NCBI GenBank assembly: GCA_021399435.1
Contig: JAJTUP010000054.1
Span: forward strand, 310,001 to 374,000
DNA length: 64,000 bases
From: Diaporthe sp. PMI_573
Lineage: Eukaryota; Ascomycota; Sordariomycetes; Diaporthales; Diaporthaceae
Direction: 5' to 3'
Part shown: piece after piece, positions 29,245-40,331 of the stretch
How positions within the stretch are numbered: position 1 is the stretch's first letter
Layout of the letters: each line of letters opens with the position of its first letter
Notes under the pieces: generated by a model
The model's database searches: none
What the model was told of the DNA's origin: nothing
What the model saw: the letters and a program-made list of their open reading frames with translations, nothing else
Translations under genes and position numbers: made by a program

Positions 29245-30719
29245 TTACATAGGAGGTTCTAGCACCGCACGAGCTGCTAAGAAGGCTCATTTTAGTAAGG
29301 TTGCTTGTCTACTTACCGTGACCACTGCCATCGAAGTATCGAGGTGGTGACGGAGCAGTGCGACTTGCCTTGGTAGCATCACGCATTGGGGAACGCTGCC
29401 GGTAGAGCCCGTCTGCTCTAGTCTGCGAGCTGCTCCGTCCACGGCCTGGAGATCGAGATCGGCGGCGGGACTGCGGGATGCTGGGCGGCGAGGAACCACT
29501 TCCAGCAGCTTCCCCCAGACCTGCCAGGCGGCCGACCTTGAAGCCTTCCACAAAGGCCTCAGCTTGGGCTGGATCTGCTATGTTCACGCTGGAAGACACT
29601 GGAGGGCTGTTGCTGTTTTGTCGCGGCTCCGTGCTTTTGGCCTGGTGACGCCGCTTGAGCAGCTGCCTCAGCTCCTCCTGGCGCCGACCAAGGTCTTCCA
29701 CCTGGATCTTGACAGCAGTCGGTCCGGGGCTGCCGCCATAAGAGGCGGGCAATCCATTATTGGGCCACTCCCGGCGAATGTACCGGAGCGCCTTGTCGGC
29801 GATATGCGCCTTGGCGGCTGCAGGGCCGTCAAAAAGGGAATTGCTATCGATCACAATATCCTTTACAATCACCGTGGACTGGTACTTTGACCTTCCATCC
29901 TCGGTGAAGGTTTCCTTGGTCTTAAACTTGGGATTGAAATGACGCCGTTGACACTCGAAGCTCAACCTAGGATGGGTTCAGCAATGTAATTGCACGTATG
30001 CTATCAAAATCGAAGGAGAAGTAGGTATCTGTGCAGGGGTTCCTATCTGGGAGGCCTTGCGACAACTCCTATGGGGTTTAATCGGGGAGGGTGTCGATCC
30101 CCGGTAGGATCACTTACCAAGTTGTCACCGGAGCGCCACGCTCAGGTAAAGTCGGGCCTCGGCCCCCGCCACTGTTGTCGAACCTCTCATTCGACCCTGA
30201 TTGCGACTTGCGCACGGCAGGTGGAACAAAGCTGGCCATAGGCTGGGACGTGGGGAGGGCTCCAGGAACGTCAACACCTGGAGTAGCCAATTGCATGTTG
30301 AATGCGGAAGGCTGTTGATGTGAAGAAGTTGGGAAGGGGTGGTTTGTGCTCAAGCCCATGCCCATCATCGGGTTGGGCATGGAACTGTATCGAGGACGGC
30401 CCAAAACAGCTGCGAAACGGTCTTGAGGAGTTCCTGGGGCTGGAACGGGGCCACCAGTGAACGACCTCGGCAATTTGTATTTGGTCGGGTTGTTCGTGAT
30501 AGGTCCGCCTTCGGGTTCGACAGAGTAGGCTGGGAAGGGCGGGATGTCTTTGGAATGGGGTCAGTGATAATCCTGTCGAGATGCTAGGTTATAACCAATG
30601 AAGGGGAGATACAGACCAAGGCTTGTTACTTCGCCAGGCTCCACCTTGCGAGGGATCATATCTGAAGACCCCATCCGGCTCATTTCTGCAAGCAGGCTTT
30701 CGATTAGGTCTGTGGTCAT
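29245..30719 (-). CDS. SR-rich, possibly RNA-binding protein, four exons
   Basis: Predicted exons (minus strand) are 30617-30719, 30118-30547, 29317-29966 and 29245-29276, giving 404 residues. Intron 1 (69 nt) has GTCTGT..AAAG with CACTGAC. Intron 2 (151 nt) has GTAAGT..CCTAG. Intron 3 (40 nt) has GTAAGT..CTTAG, and all phases match. Residues 1-175 are Pro/Ser-rich and disordered. Residues about 180-245 (FECQRRHFNPKFKTKETFTE, later AHIADKALRYIRREWP) resemble the strand-strand-helix layout of a fungal dsRNA-binding-like domain. The C-terminus has an SR repeat patch (SRRRSRSPGRGRSSS), typical of nuclear RNA-processing proteins. Exons 1-3 are well supported; the short last exon is a guess. The dsRBD-like reading is tentative. 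Confidence 0.65.
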
Positions 30720-31481
30720 TCCGAAGACGTGTCAGCCAGACGGTGGGTAGGTAAGTCAAACAAAAATAACCATAACAACGATATCCCCACCATAAAAAAG
30801 ACGGCTGAGGCGAGATTTAAAGGGTATGTGGGTCTACAACGGAAATGCCCGGACAGTTTACCAAACAGAGGCTGGGGGCGCGTTGTAATGTGTTGACCGT
30901 CGCGACGGACAGACTTGGTACAAATCAGGCACTCTTTCCAGGCAGAGAATGAGGCAGGCAAGCAGGCGTGTGTCAGGTGGCAATCATGATGTGTGTGTTA
31001 AACGAAGGCTGGAAGGGTAGGTACGTGTCTTTGATGCAGAATGGGAAGGAACCCAGCGCAGATACTGTACAGGACTGTTGTCGTCTCTAAATTTCGAATG
31101 TTTAAATCAATCTACCTGAAAATCATCATGTACAGTATTTTTGTATACTTGATTGGAGGAGGTCTTTCTGCCTGAGGCTGGCACTTATGATGGGGGGATT
31201 AATGGTGTATTTGTTTGTACTTCTGATTTTATTTATACCGGATTTGAGGACCATTGTATGTACTTATTCACTCTACTCGTGAACCTTACCAGGCTTTCTA
31301 TCCATATTCCATATTCCATATGGAACGATTCCTGGGCAGAGCGTCGCCGATGCTCATGACGATCCTGAAACTGGATTGTTGTTTTGAAATTGAAATACTA
31401 TACATATCCAAAAACCATTTTATATATTTCGGTAGCTTCCAAAGCAATACAAAAGTATCGGGCAGACCCACAGAAGGCCCT
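30720..31481. other. intergenic region between divergent genes
   Basis: Lies between the start of the minus-strand SR-rich gene and the plus-strand gene at 31482. No supported coding frame; probably contains both promoters. Confidence 0.4.
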
Positions 31482-31792
31482 ATGACGTACAAGCTGTCTT
31501 GGAACCCTTGGGAGTGGTTTGTCCAACCGTCGTCGGGGTCACTCACTAGGTCGCCCGGTTCAGAGACTACCGAGCGTTATGGCAAACCTCAAACGATTAA
31601 AGGAGCATGGATAAATGAAGAAAAATTAGTCAAGCTTTTGAATCGGAAATTTGGAGGTGAATACTACTTGCTGGTAAGTACCATGGAAATGCTGGTTCCT
31701 CCTCTAGCTGATTACTTCAGATGAACAATAACAACTACAAGCTGTTCGCGTCGCAGATGTTGACAGAGAAAGAGATAAATAATTGCTTTTAA
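31482..31792 (+). CDS. hypothetical small protein, two exons
   Basis: Exons are 31482-31673 and 31721-31792, with a 47-nt intron (GTAAGT, branch-like AGCTGATTA, acceptor TTCAG) joined in phase 0, giving 87 residues. The start is MTYKLSWNPWEWFVQPSSGS. The C-terminal half (KGAWINEEKLVKLLNRKFGG, then NNYKLFASQMLTEKEINNC) has an orderly helix-strand-strand-helix look. The donor falls inside a frame that otherwise runs into unrelated sequence and stops at 31722. No family was assigned. The exon-like stretch at 31834-32067 may belong to the same gene. Confidence 0.5.
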
Positions 31793-31833
31793 ACTTCTGT
31801 ACTGCATTTTCTTAATTACTCTGGCATTAGCAG

Positions 31834-32067
31834 GGCACGAAAACACTATGGATCGGAGCGATTTGCGCCTCTTATGAGTCCGACGACCTTGCTCAGGAGA
31901 ACGCCGCAATGCGCGCCTACATGGTCGTCCGCGAGTTTCCAGTTAACAGCGGTATGCTGGCGCGAAACGGTGTCGTACGAGGCCTCTCTGTGCAGGGGGT
32001 AGATCGACCAACATACGTAATCGGGGTTCTTGTGGATGGATTTGAGGGGTTCCTCTGCCCATTTTGA
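31834..32067 (+). CDS. exon without a start codon, unrecognised
   Basis: A 77-codon frame begins after acceptor-like CATTAGCAG and ends at TGA 32065-32067. It reads GTKTLWIGAICASYESDDLA, NAAMRAYMVVREFPVNSGM and TYVIGVLVDGFEGFLCPF, which looks like globular protein. No in-frame start precedes it. It may be a last exon linked to 31482-31792, but a donor keeping the frame was not found. Confidence 0.4.
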   Translation, partial: GTKTLWIGAICASYESDDLAQENAAMRAYMVVREFPVNSGMLARNGVVRGLSVQGVDRPTYVIGVLVDGFEGFLCPF

Positions 32068-33113
32068 ACTGTCTATTTGAGTTCGAAGCTGTGTGATGGT
32101 TATGCTGGCTGTGATACCGGCTTACTGTGATGAGGGCCTTCCTGGGAGCTTGTGTGTATGGGGGGGTGTGTGTGGATTGGAAGGGATGGAGATTTCAACC
32201 GGGACTGGAGCTGTGGACTATTACATCTTGTAGAAGGATCATTGCCACTCTATCAACCAAAAATCCATGGCCGTTCCTCGCCACGAATTACCGAGCATAG
32301 CCTTCTTCAAACGTTTTTTTCGAACAAATTCCGTTCAAATTTCATTCAGTGATGGATTTATACATTGAAACTGAAACCTAGCCTCTGTTTTGTTTGTTTC
32401 AGTGAAACTTGCACTCTGTTTCGGCAGAAACAGAGCCTGCTACCATAGAGCAGGCCTCGAATGAAGACACAGCGTCGCCGGTCATATCTCCTGCTTCACT
32501 ATAACGCCGCTCGAGTCCTTTCCAGTCAAAGTAAGAGGCTCTGGAGAGGAAGTGCGGCATTCCACCCGTGGAACAAGGTGTGTGTACACGATTTTGTCGG
32601 TTAAAACCTCAATCGCAGAGAAATAAATGAACTCGTCGAAATCGTCATAAACTCGGGGAGGGGGAGGCGGACTCCGCGGTCCAAAGTTTTAACTAGTGAA
32701 TTTAGACTTAAGAATTAAGATAGACTTGCGACTCAGCGTTGTTGAAACAGGACTACTCGGTTCACTAAAATTAAAGTTAAAGATTCTTTGTTTCGACTTT
32801 AGAATTAGAAATTCTTGCATTCCTTAGCAATTCTTATTTACGTAGTCGTTTAACAACGGCGCTTGGAGATTATACAAACTTAATAAGCTGGATTCACACA
32901 CAAGTTTTTGGTTTTTCTGATTCTTAATGCAGATTTCATGGTCCATTCACAGTCCATACCGTGATGCAGACAAACTATAAATACAAGTCGATGCTACGAC
33001 CAAATACTAGACACTCGAAACATTCTCAGCCCGTGTGTCTTTCCCGCATCAAACTACAATCACGAACATAAAAACACATCATCTCACCGAAGAAAAATAC
33101 TCTCATTCCAAAC
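32068..33113. other. AT-rich intergenic sequence
   Basis: No credible coding frame. The last 150 bases (TATAAATAC at about 32976, then pyrimidine/A-rich leader) probably form the promoter of the methyltransferase gene. Confidence 0.4.
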
Positions 33114-34475
33114 ATGGCGAGATCTTCTTCCAATGCAGTAAGAGAGGAGGGAGCACGCAAGACCCGCAGCAAAAGCTCGAAAGAAGCAAACTCACACAAG
33201 AATGAGCAGTTAAACACGCCGCCGCCCGACGCTGGCACTGCTGACAATCATCCAGATCCCAAGGGTGACACAGATAATAATCCGCCAACAGAGGAGGTGG
33301 AAAAGACTCCGGGTAAACCTAGTGATCATGTAAAACCGCCCACACTAACACCCCTCTCCGTCGATGCACAGATACCTGCATCCCCTGTGTCTAACCATGG
33401 AAAAGACGGTGACATGCATGATACAGATCATGATTCAGAAGATGATTCAGATTATGCCTCGGACAACGAAGAAGACTACGAAGAGCTATACTCCGGACGT
33501 ACGACCTATCCTTCAAATGCAACAGGTACGTAGTCAGCACGCACAAGTGTATCTACAATCTTCTAATAATCTATAGACTTTAAGAAAAAGAGGTGGACTC
33601 TACTGGATGCCCGCGTTGAAAGGCCTAAAAAAGGAGTTCCACCTCACGAACGCCATGAAGACAAAGACAAAAAATGTACATTTTGGGATTACAAGTCCAG
33701 AATTACTTGCCCGAACATCCATTGTATTTTGGGCGATTCTGAGACGAATGGAAAGCAGGAGAAGGGGAAGTTTACCAAGTCTGTTGTGAAGGACCATAAA
33801 GATCTTTCCGCCCAGCAAATTGTGAAATGCTTGGTAGAGAACGGCAACTTGATACCGAGAAAGGACGGTATGCTTATTGGGCTAATTGCAGAGGAGGATA
33901 TAGAGTGGGGATTGATTTCACGCCGGGATTCAGCTTCTACAATGATTCCTTTGTCTCGAATCGCCGCACAGGAATCAACCGCTAAGCAAGTGATAGCACA
34001 ACTAAAGGGAATGGGAGTTCGCATACGAGGACGTACCGTCCTCGACGTCGGCTTTGGCCTTGGCTTCAATGCAGCAGCAATGAGCACACTGGGTGCAAAA
34101 GTGATTGGTATCGAACCGGACACAAACGCATACGCTTGGGCCATACAGGAAGGGAAAATCAAAAAAGACAATGCATTCTGTGGAAGAGTGCAGGACGTGT
34201 CGAATGATTTTGTGGGCCAGGTTGATGTGGCTGTCGTGTTGCTTTGGAATATCTACCGATCAGAATACGACGATGTTCTCGGAGCATTGTCACAGAAAAT
34301 CTCGCCACAAGGGTTGGTCATCATCGGCATCCACGACCAAGTTTATATATCAGATCCTTACGGGGTGGCTGTGAAGTCACATGCAAAACGATATTTCGGC
34401 AATGTAGAAGAGAAAACGTTCCCAGGCATGTGGAACGAGTACTTCCTAATTTGTAGAAACCCGAAACTTCGGTAG
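33114..34475 (+). CDS. class I SAM-dependent methyltransferase with disordered N-terminus
   Basis: Exon 1 is 33114-33525 and exon 2 is 33577-34475. The 51-nt intron (GTACGT, CTAATAAT, CTATAG) joins in phase 1 to give 436 residues. Residues 1-137 are disordered, basic then very acidic (DTDHDSEDDSDYASDNEED). A Cys/His cluster follows (KCTFWDYKSRITCPNIHC) that could bind zinc. Residues about 295-436 are the catalytic fold: motif I TVLDVGFGLGFNA, acidic ribose-binding residue in VIGIEPD, then DVAVVLLWNIYRSEYDDVL and QGLVIIGIHD. Substrate cannot be told from sequence; the acidic tail and zinc-like cluster hint at a nuclear protein or RNA target. The first exon would be lost without splicing. Confidence 0.75.
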
Positions 34476-36103
34476 TTATGGTATGTTCACTTGGACTTCG
34501 CAACCCTCTTTCACGGCAACTACCCGGCGAGGTTTAGGCTTAAGCTGATTGATGGTCGGTATTAGGATGTGTGCAATCGGCTCGAGTCTAAGGCTTGTCT
34601 CGACAAACGAACTTATCTCGGGCCATTGGCTTGTACTGAGGGAGTAGTGCAGCAGGGTAGCGTAGTAGGAGTGGGAGAAGGATAAGGTGATCTTTCGGGG
34701 CCCGATCGGGCACGGAACAAGGGAAAAAAGATCATGTATGGTATACAGACTCGCGACCTCCGCGCTTGTATCGACAAGAAGCTGCAAGAGTGGCGGGTCT
34801 GCTTACGTAAACACATGTCACATTACGCTAGAGAGAAGTTCACAGCTCACGTAACCACCAACCCTACCACAGGGGATGGACGCAAGCCGCACGATAGGTT
34901 CGGACAGGGCTGCACTGTAAGACGGCGCCTGATGTACGGACGTCTCGTATATGCAAGGTAATCCTGACACCATCACGTAGGAAGGCAGGCCGTTCTAAAT
35001 GCTCAACACTGTTGGAGAATCACCTATCTGGGTAATTTTGGTTGCGTGCATCCGTCTTCTAATATAGGAGTGTGTTAGTTTATCCCGATGGAGCAATTTA
35101 ATCGGTGAGCCCTCCCTCACAATGCAAAGTGTCGCAGGCATTTTTATTAGTATTTAAGCGAGCAGTGTGGTGGGATAATTAGATTGTTAAAAACCTGCCC
35201 GTGTATTGTTCTCTATATTTTCTCTCGCCTTATTTTCTTAAGGCACCTCGCGGCCCAGTTGGCATCCCCAAATCCTGTCGTCAGTACAGCCGATTCGCTT
35301 TATCGTGTTTGCATTCTGCTTGTGGGACAGATGGGTGCAAGACGCCTTTTCTACAGTACCATAAGAAAAACAAATGAAAACGGAACCTAGCTGGATAGAC
35401 CGGCGTTAGTCAGCCGCGAATCTGGGCTCTGTTAGCGATTGCTCTTTCGATACCCCGGCACTACAGCCGCGATTTGCCAAGCCACATAAGCCACGGACCC
35501 ACACCATCACTACTAAAAAAAAGTTAACTAAAGATTTCAGCGACACCCATTTCGGTGTGTGTGTAGTAAAAAATCACGTCTTTACTGTACGTCGCTGACA
35601 CCCCACAACACTACAGAATTATTTATATATTTACGTGTGATCTAAAGGATTGTTCTTTTGCCTGGTGCTTTATTTCGGCATAGTACTTAGCTATTACAAC
35701 ATTGCACTTTCGTCCCGCAAGGAGAGAGATGGTTCCTGTACTGCGTTTGAATTGTTTATAGGTACATGTATACTGTAGAAACGCAGGACTTTACTCTACT
35801 TGGTGATGTATTTTCCAACACCACAAAGCGTCATTGAATGATGAGGTCATTTGGTAAGTACTCTGCGTTATACGGTAGCTCTGAGTTTCTTTTCACGCCG
35901 GCCTCTTTCACTTTACTTTGTACACTTTATTACGAATTAGCCATGGAAGTTCCCTCCGATATATAGCATCACGTTTACAGTACATACATGTTACTTTTCA
36001 CAAGTACAGTCTAGAGTAATGAGTATAAGTAGAGCCAGATCCAACACAATTTCTAGCTCTAATCGCCTTCAATCAAACACAACTTCCCGGTCAATCAAAT
36101 ACA
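34476..36103. other. intergenic; no supported gene
   Basis: Short frames at 34476-34961 on both strands overlap each other and lack motifs. 35,000-36,000 is AT-rich. The approach to 36104 contains a probable leader of the Gag-like gene. Confidence 0.35.
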
Positions 36104-36922
36104 ATGGCGTTTCAATCTCAGACGACCGCCGGATGGCAACAACAAATCACCGCACTGAAGAGGCAAATCCTCGAGCTGAAGGACATCATCGATGGCGTCT
36201 TGATGGCACCATCTTCGGCTTTGGCTCTTCCCGAGCCCGATAAACTTGACGACATCACGGATTACGACATCTGGATACCGTATTTGACTGCTAAGCTTGA
36301 GCTTGACAAGGGAGCCAATACTTCCGACGAAAAGGACCTATTGCGGGAGAAGATCATTTTCTTTTATGTCTATGCGCAACTCGGACAAAACATACGAGCT
36401 CAAGTGCTGAGCACATTGAATATAGCTGATATTACCAAGGCCTATGATCACCGGCAACTCTTAGACCACTTAAAAAGGCTGCGGGCGGGGCTGAACAAAG
36501 ACCAGGAACCATCCAACCGTAGCTTTGAACTGGAGATGGGTGCGAATGAGTCATTTGTGGATTATTTTACCAATGTCCAGAAATTGCTTTCCCAGGGCGA
36601 GGCGACGAACTGGGATGATCAAGAAAAGATGAAATACCTCGAACGTGGCCTTCAGTCCAGCGCAATTAGCCAACTGTTGAAGGTTCAGCTTGAACCCCCT
36701 AAGACATATTCAGAAATGGTCAGCGCCTGCATCCGGCTGGATTCCATGTCCCGGGATGTGGTTGGCAAATTGGGCAGGTCAGAGCGTGATGATATAAGTG
36801 AAGAGACACTGTCAAAGATAACCAGAGTGTGCCTGACGAGTCACAAGACCAGCACGAAGAGGAGCTCAGGGAGTCCGAAAGCGAGTGATAGTGATGGGAC
36901 CTTACTCGTGGTTACCCCTTGA
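36104..36922 (+). CDS. Gag-like protein without pol (solo gag)
   Basis: 272 residues from ATG 36104. A short coiled coil (QQQITALKRQILELKDIIDG) is followed by a helical capsid-like domain. It carries the pattern of fungal retrotransposon Gag: DYDIWIPYLTAKLELDKG, FVDYFTNVQKLLSQGEATNW, MKYLERGLQSSAISQLL and TYSEMVSACIRLDSMS. The zinc knuckle is missing; the C-terminus is Ser/Lys-rich. No protease, RT or integrase follows within 1 kb, and no LTR pair was recognised. The intact frame could be a retained (domesticated) Gag or a recent remnant. Confidence 0.65.
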   Translation: MAFQSQTTAGWQQQITALKRQILELKDIIDGVLMAPSSALALPEPDKLDDITDYDIWIPYLTAKLELDKGANTSDEKDLLREKIIFFYVYAQLGQNIRAQVLSTLNIADITKAYDHRQLLDHLKRLRAGLNKDQEPSNRSFELEMGANESFVDYFTNVQKLLSQGEATNWDDQEKMKYLERGLQSSAISQLLKVQLEPPKTYSEMVSACIRLDSMSRDVVGKLGRSERDDISEETLSKITRVCLTSHKTSTKRSSGSPKASDSDGTLLVVTP

Positions 36923-37943
36923 AAATTCGGAATAAGATATTCTTTGTCGCTTTCTCGGCTTCTAGTCTTCCTTGGAGTCGCAAATTAAGATCAGTTACAT
37001 CACATTGAGGAGCTTCCTTCTTGCTGCAGCCGGATGGTCTTGAAGGCGTGAAAATTGGCCGCGAAGGAGGGCTTAGCGTAATCAGAAGAGACCCATAAGC
37101 CGCTCAAGCAATATATCAATAGCATGTGACGCTATAGCAAGAACTGTAACCTCCCATACTGAACTTTTATAGGTGGCTCGGCTGATGTTGGACAATAGAC
37201 CCTGGGCCGCCCGAATCTTTCACCGGTTGTGGGAATTGTACTGAATATTTTTCCTGTCTTCCCTCGGGGCTTTTTTTCGATCTCTGGCGGTGGCAGTTAA
37301 AATACGCCGCCCTGTCGCCGCATTAAAGAACATACGTTCTTTTCTTGCTCCCGAATCCGCTGTGAATCGTCCGTAGCATGAGAGCACTGTGGTAAGTCGT
37401 TCTCGCTTGCAGCGGGGTCCCTGAACGGGGAAGAGGTCGGGAGCAGAGCTCAAAAAGATGGTAGCAAACCAGTATGAGTGTAAAATCCGTCACAAGGAAA
37501 GAAATGATTTGCAATGGCTTGAGGAGTGTTTACTTGTTGATTATCCAGGAGGATGGGTTAGAAAAAACATATTTCTTTACATTAAGCCAACAAGGTACCT
37601 TGCTGCAAACGCTCCAGCGTCATCAATCGACGTGCGGCCCTACATACTCTGTTGAAGGCAAACCCCTAACCCTGAATTGAAACCGCGCCGCTTTGTTTCT
37701 ACCTTTAAAGTGGCACTTGAAACTTTTCAACAGTCATGAGACCGATTCACAAGAGATACTTTCTCTTACGAGTTACACCTTTTCATCCCTGGCCGAGGTA
37801 CACGTTGTCTCTATCGTAAATTCAACCCCTATCTGCCGCTCACACATCTGTCTTGGAGCGTATTTCGTAGCATAGTGAAGTCCTCTGCGCACGACCTCCT
37901 CGCCCAATCCGTTCTTGCCAAGAAAGGTCAGGCCAAAGAGAAG
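36923..37943. other. no confidently identified gene
   Basis: Two overlapping frames at 37,458-37,680 (one with FFTLSQQGTLLQTLQR) might mark an exon, but no start or splice sites could be fixed. Confidence 0.3.
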
Positions 37944-38276
37944 ATGGATAAGGAGTGGAAAAAGTCAATCGACAGCCCTATGCAGCAGTTATTCGAAGGT
38001 GACGGGCCAGGTTACGACAATGAAGACGATGCCCAGTACGACGCAGACGCGAGCTCCGACGGACACAGCTCGTGTAGCCAGTCTAGCGACATAATCGGCG
38101 AGTCTGGGCATGGCTCTTTTTACGAGGGTGTTGATACCATCTTAAACAACTTGGCTTCTCAGACGAATGCTGCTGGAGTACCGCAGGACGGTGGAGACCG
38201 TGTGGGTGCTGTAACCCCCAGTGGAGACACCAAGGGCTTGCTAGGACAGCACTCCTCGATGAGCTCCACATTCTAG
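37944..38276 (+). CDS. hypothetical acidic protein
   Basis: The frame is open from 37875, and the first ATG at 37944 gives 110 residues. It begins MDKEWKKSIDSPMQQLFEGD, then runs through an acidic Ser/Asp-rich stretch (YDNEDDAQYDADASSDGHSS) and a Gly/Ser tail. It may instead be the last exon of a gene starting upstream. No domain was recognised. Confidence 0.35.
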   Translation: MDKEWKKSIDSPMQQLFEGDGPGYDNEDDAQYDADASSDGHSSCSQSSDIIGESGHGSFYEGVDTILNNLASQTNAAGVPQDGGDRVGAVTPSGDTKGLLGQHSSMSSTF

Positions 38277-38471
38277 CTCGAAATATTGCCTAAGAATTCC
38301 TAGTATATCGTAATACCTTCTTGACTCAGCGAATTCTATTGCAGTCATATCGAACTCCCCTCTGATTTGCATGTCAGCGCCGTTTCTCAGCAGGACTTCC
38401 GCTAGAGAAAGCTAGTTATAGAGTACCGCTACAATTAGAGGGGTGTCTCCAAAGTCATTTTGTTGGTTCAA
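38277..38471 (-). pseudogene. ankyrin-repeat remnant
   Basis: On the minus strand, QNDFGDTPLIVAVLY, a TAG stop, then LAEVLLRNGADMQIRGEFDM and TAIEFAESRRYYDIL follow the ankyrin pattern (G-TPL--A, LLL--GAD, TA---A). The internal stop and the lack of flanking repeats mark it as a fragment. Confidence 0.6.
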
Positions 38472-38767
38472 GCCTTAAATACAAGCGGCTCTTACATCTA
38501 CAATATCGTTTTTGTCACGAATCCGAGCAGGGCATGTCGATTAGAGCAAGTTGACTGGTATTGTAAACGATAGAAATTGAGCTTCTGACGCTCGTTTATA
38601 TACCCAATAGCGCTCCATAATAGTGGAGCCTCGAGCTCGTGACACACCCCCCAGACGATGGCCAGTCGTCTGATTCAAGCATCGTAGGCTCGCTATTGTG
38701 GTGTTGAGAACAATAGACTAGCTCCCGAGCTCCTGGATAGAAACAATGGAGCTTCTGAATAGACCCA

Positions 38768-39232
38768 ATGAAAGAATGGCGACTGCCACGCACCCTGTCT
38801 GGTGCAAAAGCAGGTCGGAGCTCCGCTGACCAGAGAGTGGTCACGGCTAGTGACAAAGACCCCTGGTTACTAGCACCCCGGGGGACACGCGCACAGAGGC
38901 TTCGGGGTGCTCAGCCTCGATCCCGATCGACAGCAGAGTCCGAAGACATCCTAACGACCAAATCCCGTAAAGAACTTACAGTCCACGATATCAAAACAAT
39001 TCTCAAGAAAGAAAAAATTGCGTTCGACTCAAGGGCCAAAAATAGCGAACTACTTGGTGTTTTAGAGTGGCACAAGCTACAGGAGGTTTCAAAAGAGAAT
39101 CTACCACAGCCTTCAGAGAATTCCCATGGAGCAGATACCCACGCATCAGATCACATGAATGATGGCATAAGAACGGTTCCAAACCAGATGCAAAACGATG
39201 GGTCCAATACGCCATGGACCAGCTTATTTTGA
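38768..39232 (+). CDS. hypothetical protein with SAP-like motif
   Basis: 154 residues from ATG 38768. Residues about 65-105 (RKELTVHDIKTILKKEKIAF, then KNSELLGVLEWH) resemble the helix-extended loop-helix of SAP DNA-binding motifs, but the usual Gly before the second helix is not clear. The N-terminus is Arg-rich and the C-terminus polar. The frame ends in sequence that starts the palindrome at 39228. Confidence 0.35.
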   Translation: MKEWRLPRTLSGAKAGRSSADQRVVTASDKDPWLLAPRGTRAQRLRGAQPRSRSTAESEDILTTKSRKELTVHDIKTILKKEKIAFDSRAKNSELLGVLEWHKLQEVSKENLPQPSENSHGADTHASDHMNDGIRTVPNQMQNDGSNTPWTSLF

Positions 39233-39272
39233 TACTGATACTGATATGATATATATCAGTATCAGTATCAAA
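39228..39272. repeat. 20-bp-arm palindrome built from GATACT repeats
   Basis: Arms 39228-39247 and 39253-39272 are exact reverse complements (TTTGATACTGATACTGATAT) with a 5-base centre. Further GTATCA copies follow to about 39302, giving an array of alternating GATACT/AGTATC units. Confidence 0.85.
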
Positions 39273-39388
39273 GTATCAACTTTGTATCAGTATCAGGTAT
39301 CAATATTTACAAGTCTGCTCTTCTGCCTCTTCTTCCTCTTCCCTCTTCATCGTACGACATCCCACACACATCCACACACACACACATC

Positions 39389-39658
39389 TTGGGTGTGTTG
39401 TCGTACGATCAATCAATCAAAAACTTTCAAACCAAAATCAAGCACTTCTCGTACGATGGCTGGTCAGAACGTCAAAGGCTCGTCCAAAGCATCTTAAGAC
39501 CCGCCCTCTTGATTGCTGCTAAGTACGGTGACAAGAAGGACCGAGTTCCCCAGCTCAATGAGCTCAACAACACTTGCTGCGGTCTGTACGACGCTGGCGT
39601 GTTCTCCGAGATAGAGGTGCACACCTGCGGCTGTCACAGGGTTGGCTTCAAGCAATAG
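39389..39658 (+). other. unrecognised open frame with Cys-rich end
   Basis: 89 codons ending NTCCGLYDAGVFSEIEVHTC and GCH. CGTACGAC/GTCGTACG motifs flank its beginning. It could be a fragment of a small Cys-rich protein; no start is convincing. Confidence 0.2.
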
Positions 39659-39740
39659 TAGCATCCACGGGGCCTAAACACTTCCACATAAGTATCGGCT
39701 TTATCGGCTATGGTATGAAGTAGATAGAAGCAACGGCAAG

Positions 39741-40331
39741 CTGGTTTTATATTGTGTTGCTTTACGAGAGGTACATGGCAAGCATTCAGGAGAGAATCAG
39801 GCCCATATTGTGATGAGTGTCGTCGAGGAATACGAAATTGTCACCCAGATTGGATACTTTGTTTCAGATAATGTAGACTCGAATGATATGTTGATGAATT
39901 CTCTACAGAAATGTACGCCTCTATCAATTTATTGCGAGAACAATACTAATGAGTAATAGTGTTGAACGACAGGCATAATATTATATACGACGCGAAACAT
40001 CACCGCCTTTGTTGTAACGGTTATACCATATCTAGCAGTGCATGCGTTTATGTTCCTAAAAACCGCACCCGACGAAGCCCCTACGAAAAACCAGGTTAAA
40101 AATGACACTATAAGCGAATATATCAAGCCTTCAGACGCTGACATATTGAAGTGGAGGAAGACTGGTCCTCTTGGCAAGCTCTACAACATCGTTGTCTTTA
40201 TCCGATGTAGTGTACAATGGATACAGAGGTTTAAAGAGATCAGTGAGAAAAAGGGTCTTCTTCGTGACAACGATACAAGATGGAACTCAAAGTACCACAT
40301 GGTTGAGAGAGCCATTGAGCTTGCAGATTGA
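39741..40331 (+). pseudogene. hAT transposase central fragment, frameshifted
   Basis: Three consecutive frames carry hAT core sequence. The first has ALREVHGKHSGENQAH and IGYFVSDNVDSNDMLMNSL (the catalytic DN-N region). The second has HHRLCCNGYTISSSACVYV. The third has WRKTGPLGKLYNIVVFIRCS and DNDTRWNSKYHMVERA. The frames change near 39,955 and 40,080. N-terminal zinc finger and C-terminal dimerisation domain are absent, and terminal repeats were not found. Confidence 0.7.

Noticed and set aside
34476..34961. Overlapping 75-103 codon frames on both strands
   Set aside because: Neither strand shows a domain, start context or splice support; not annotated as a gene.
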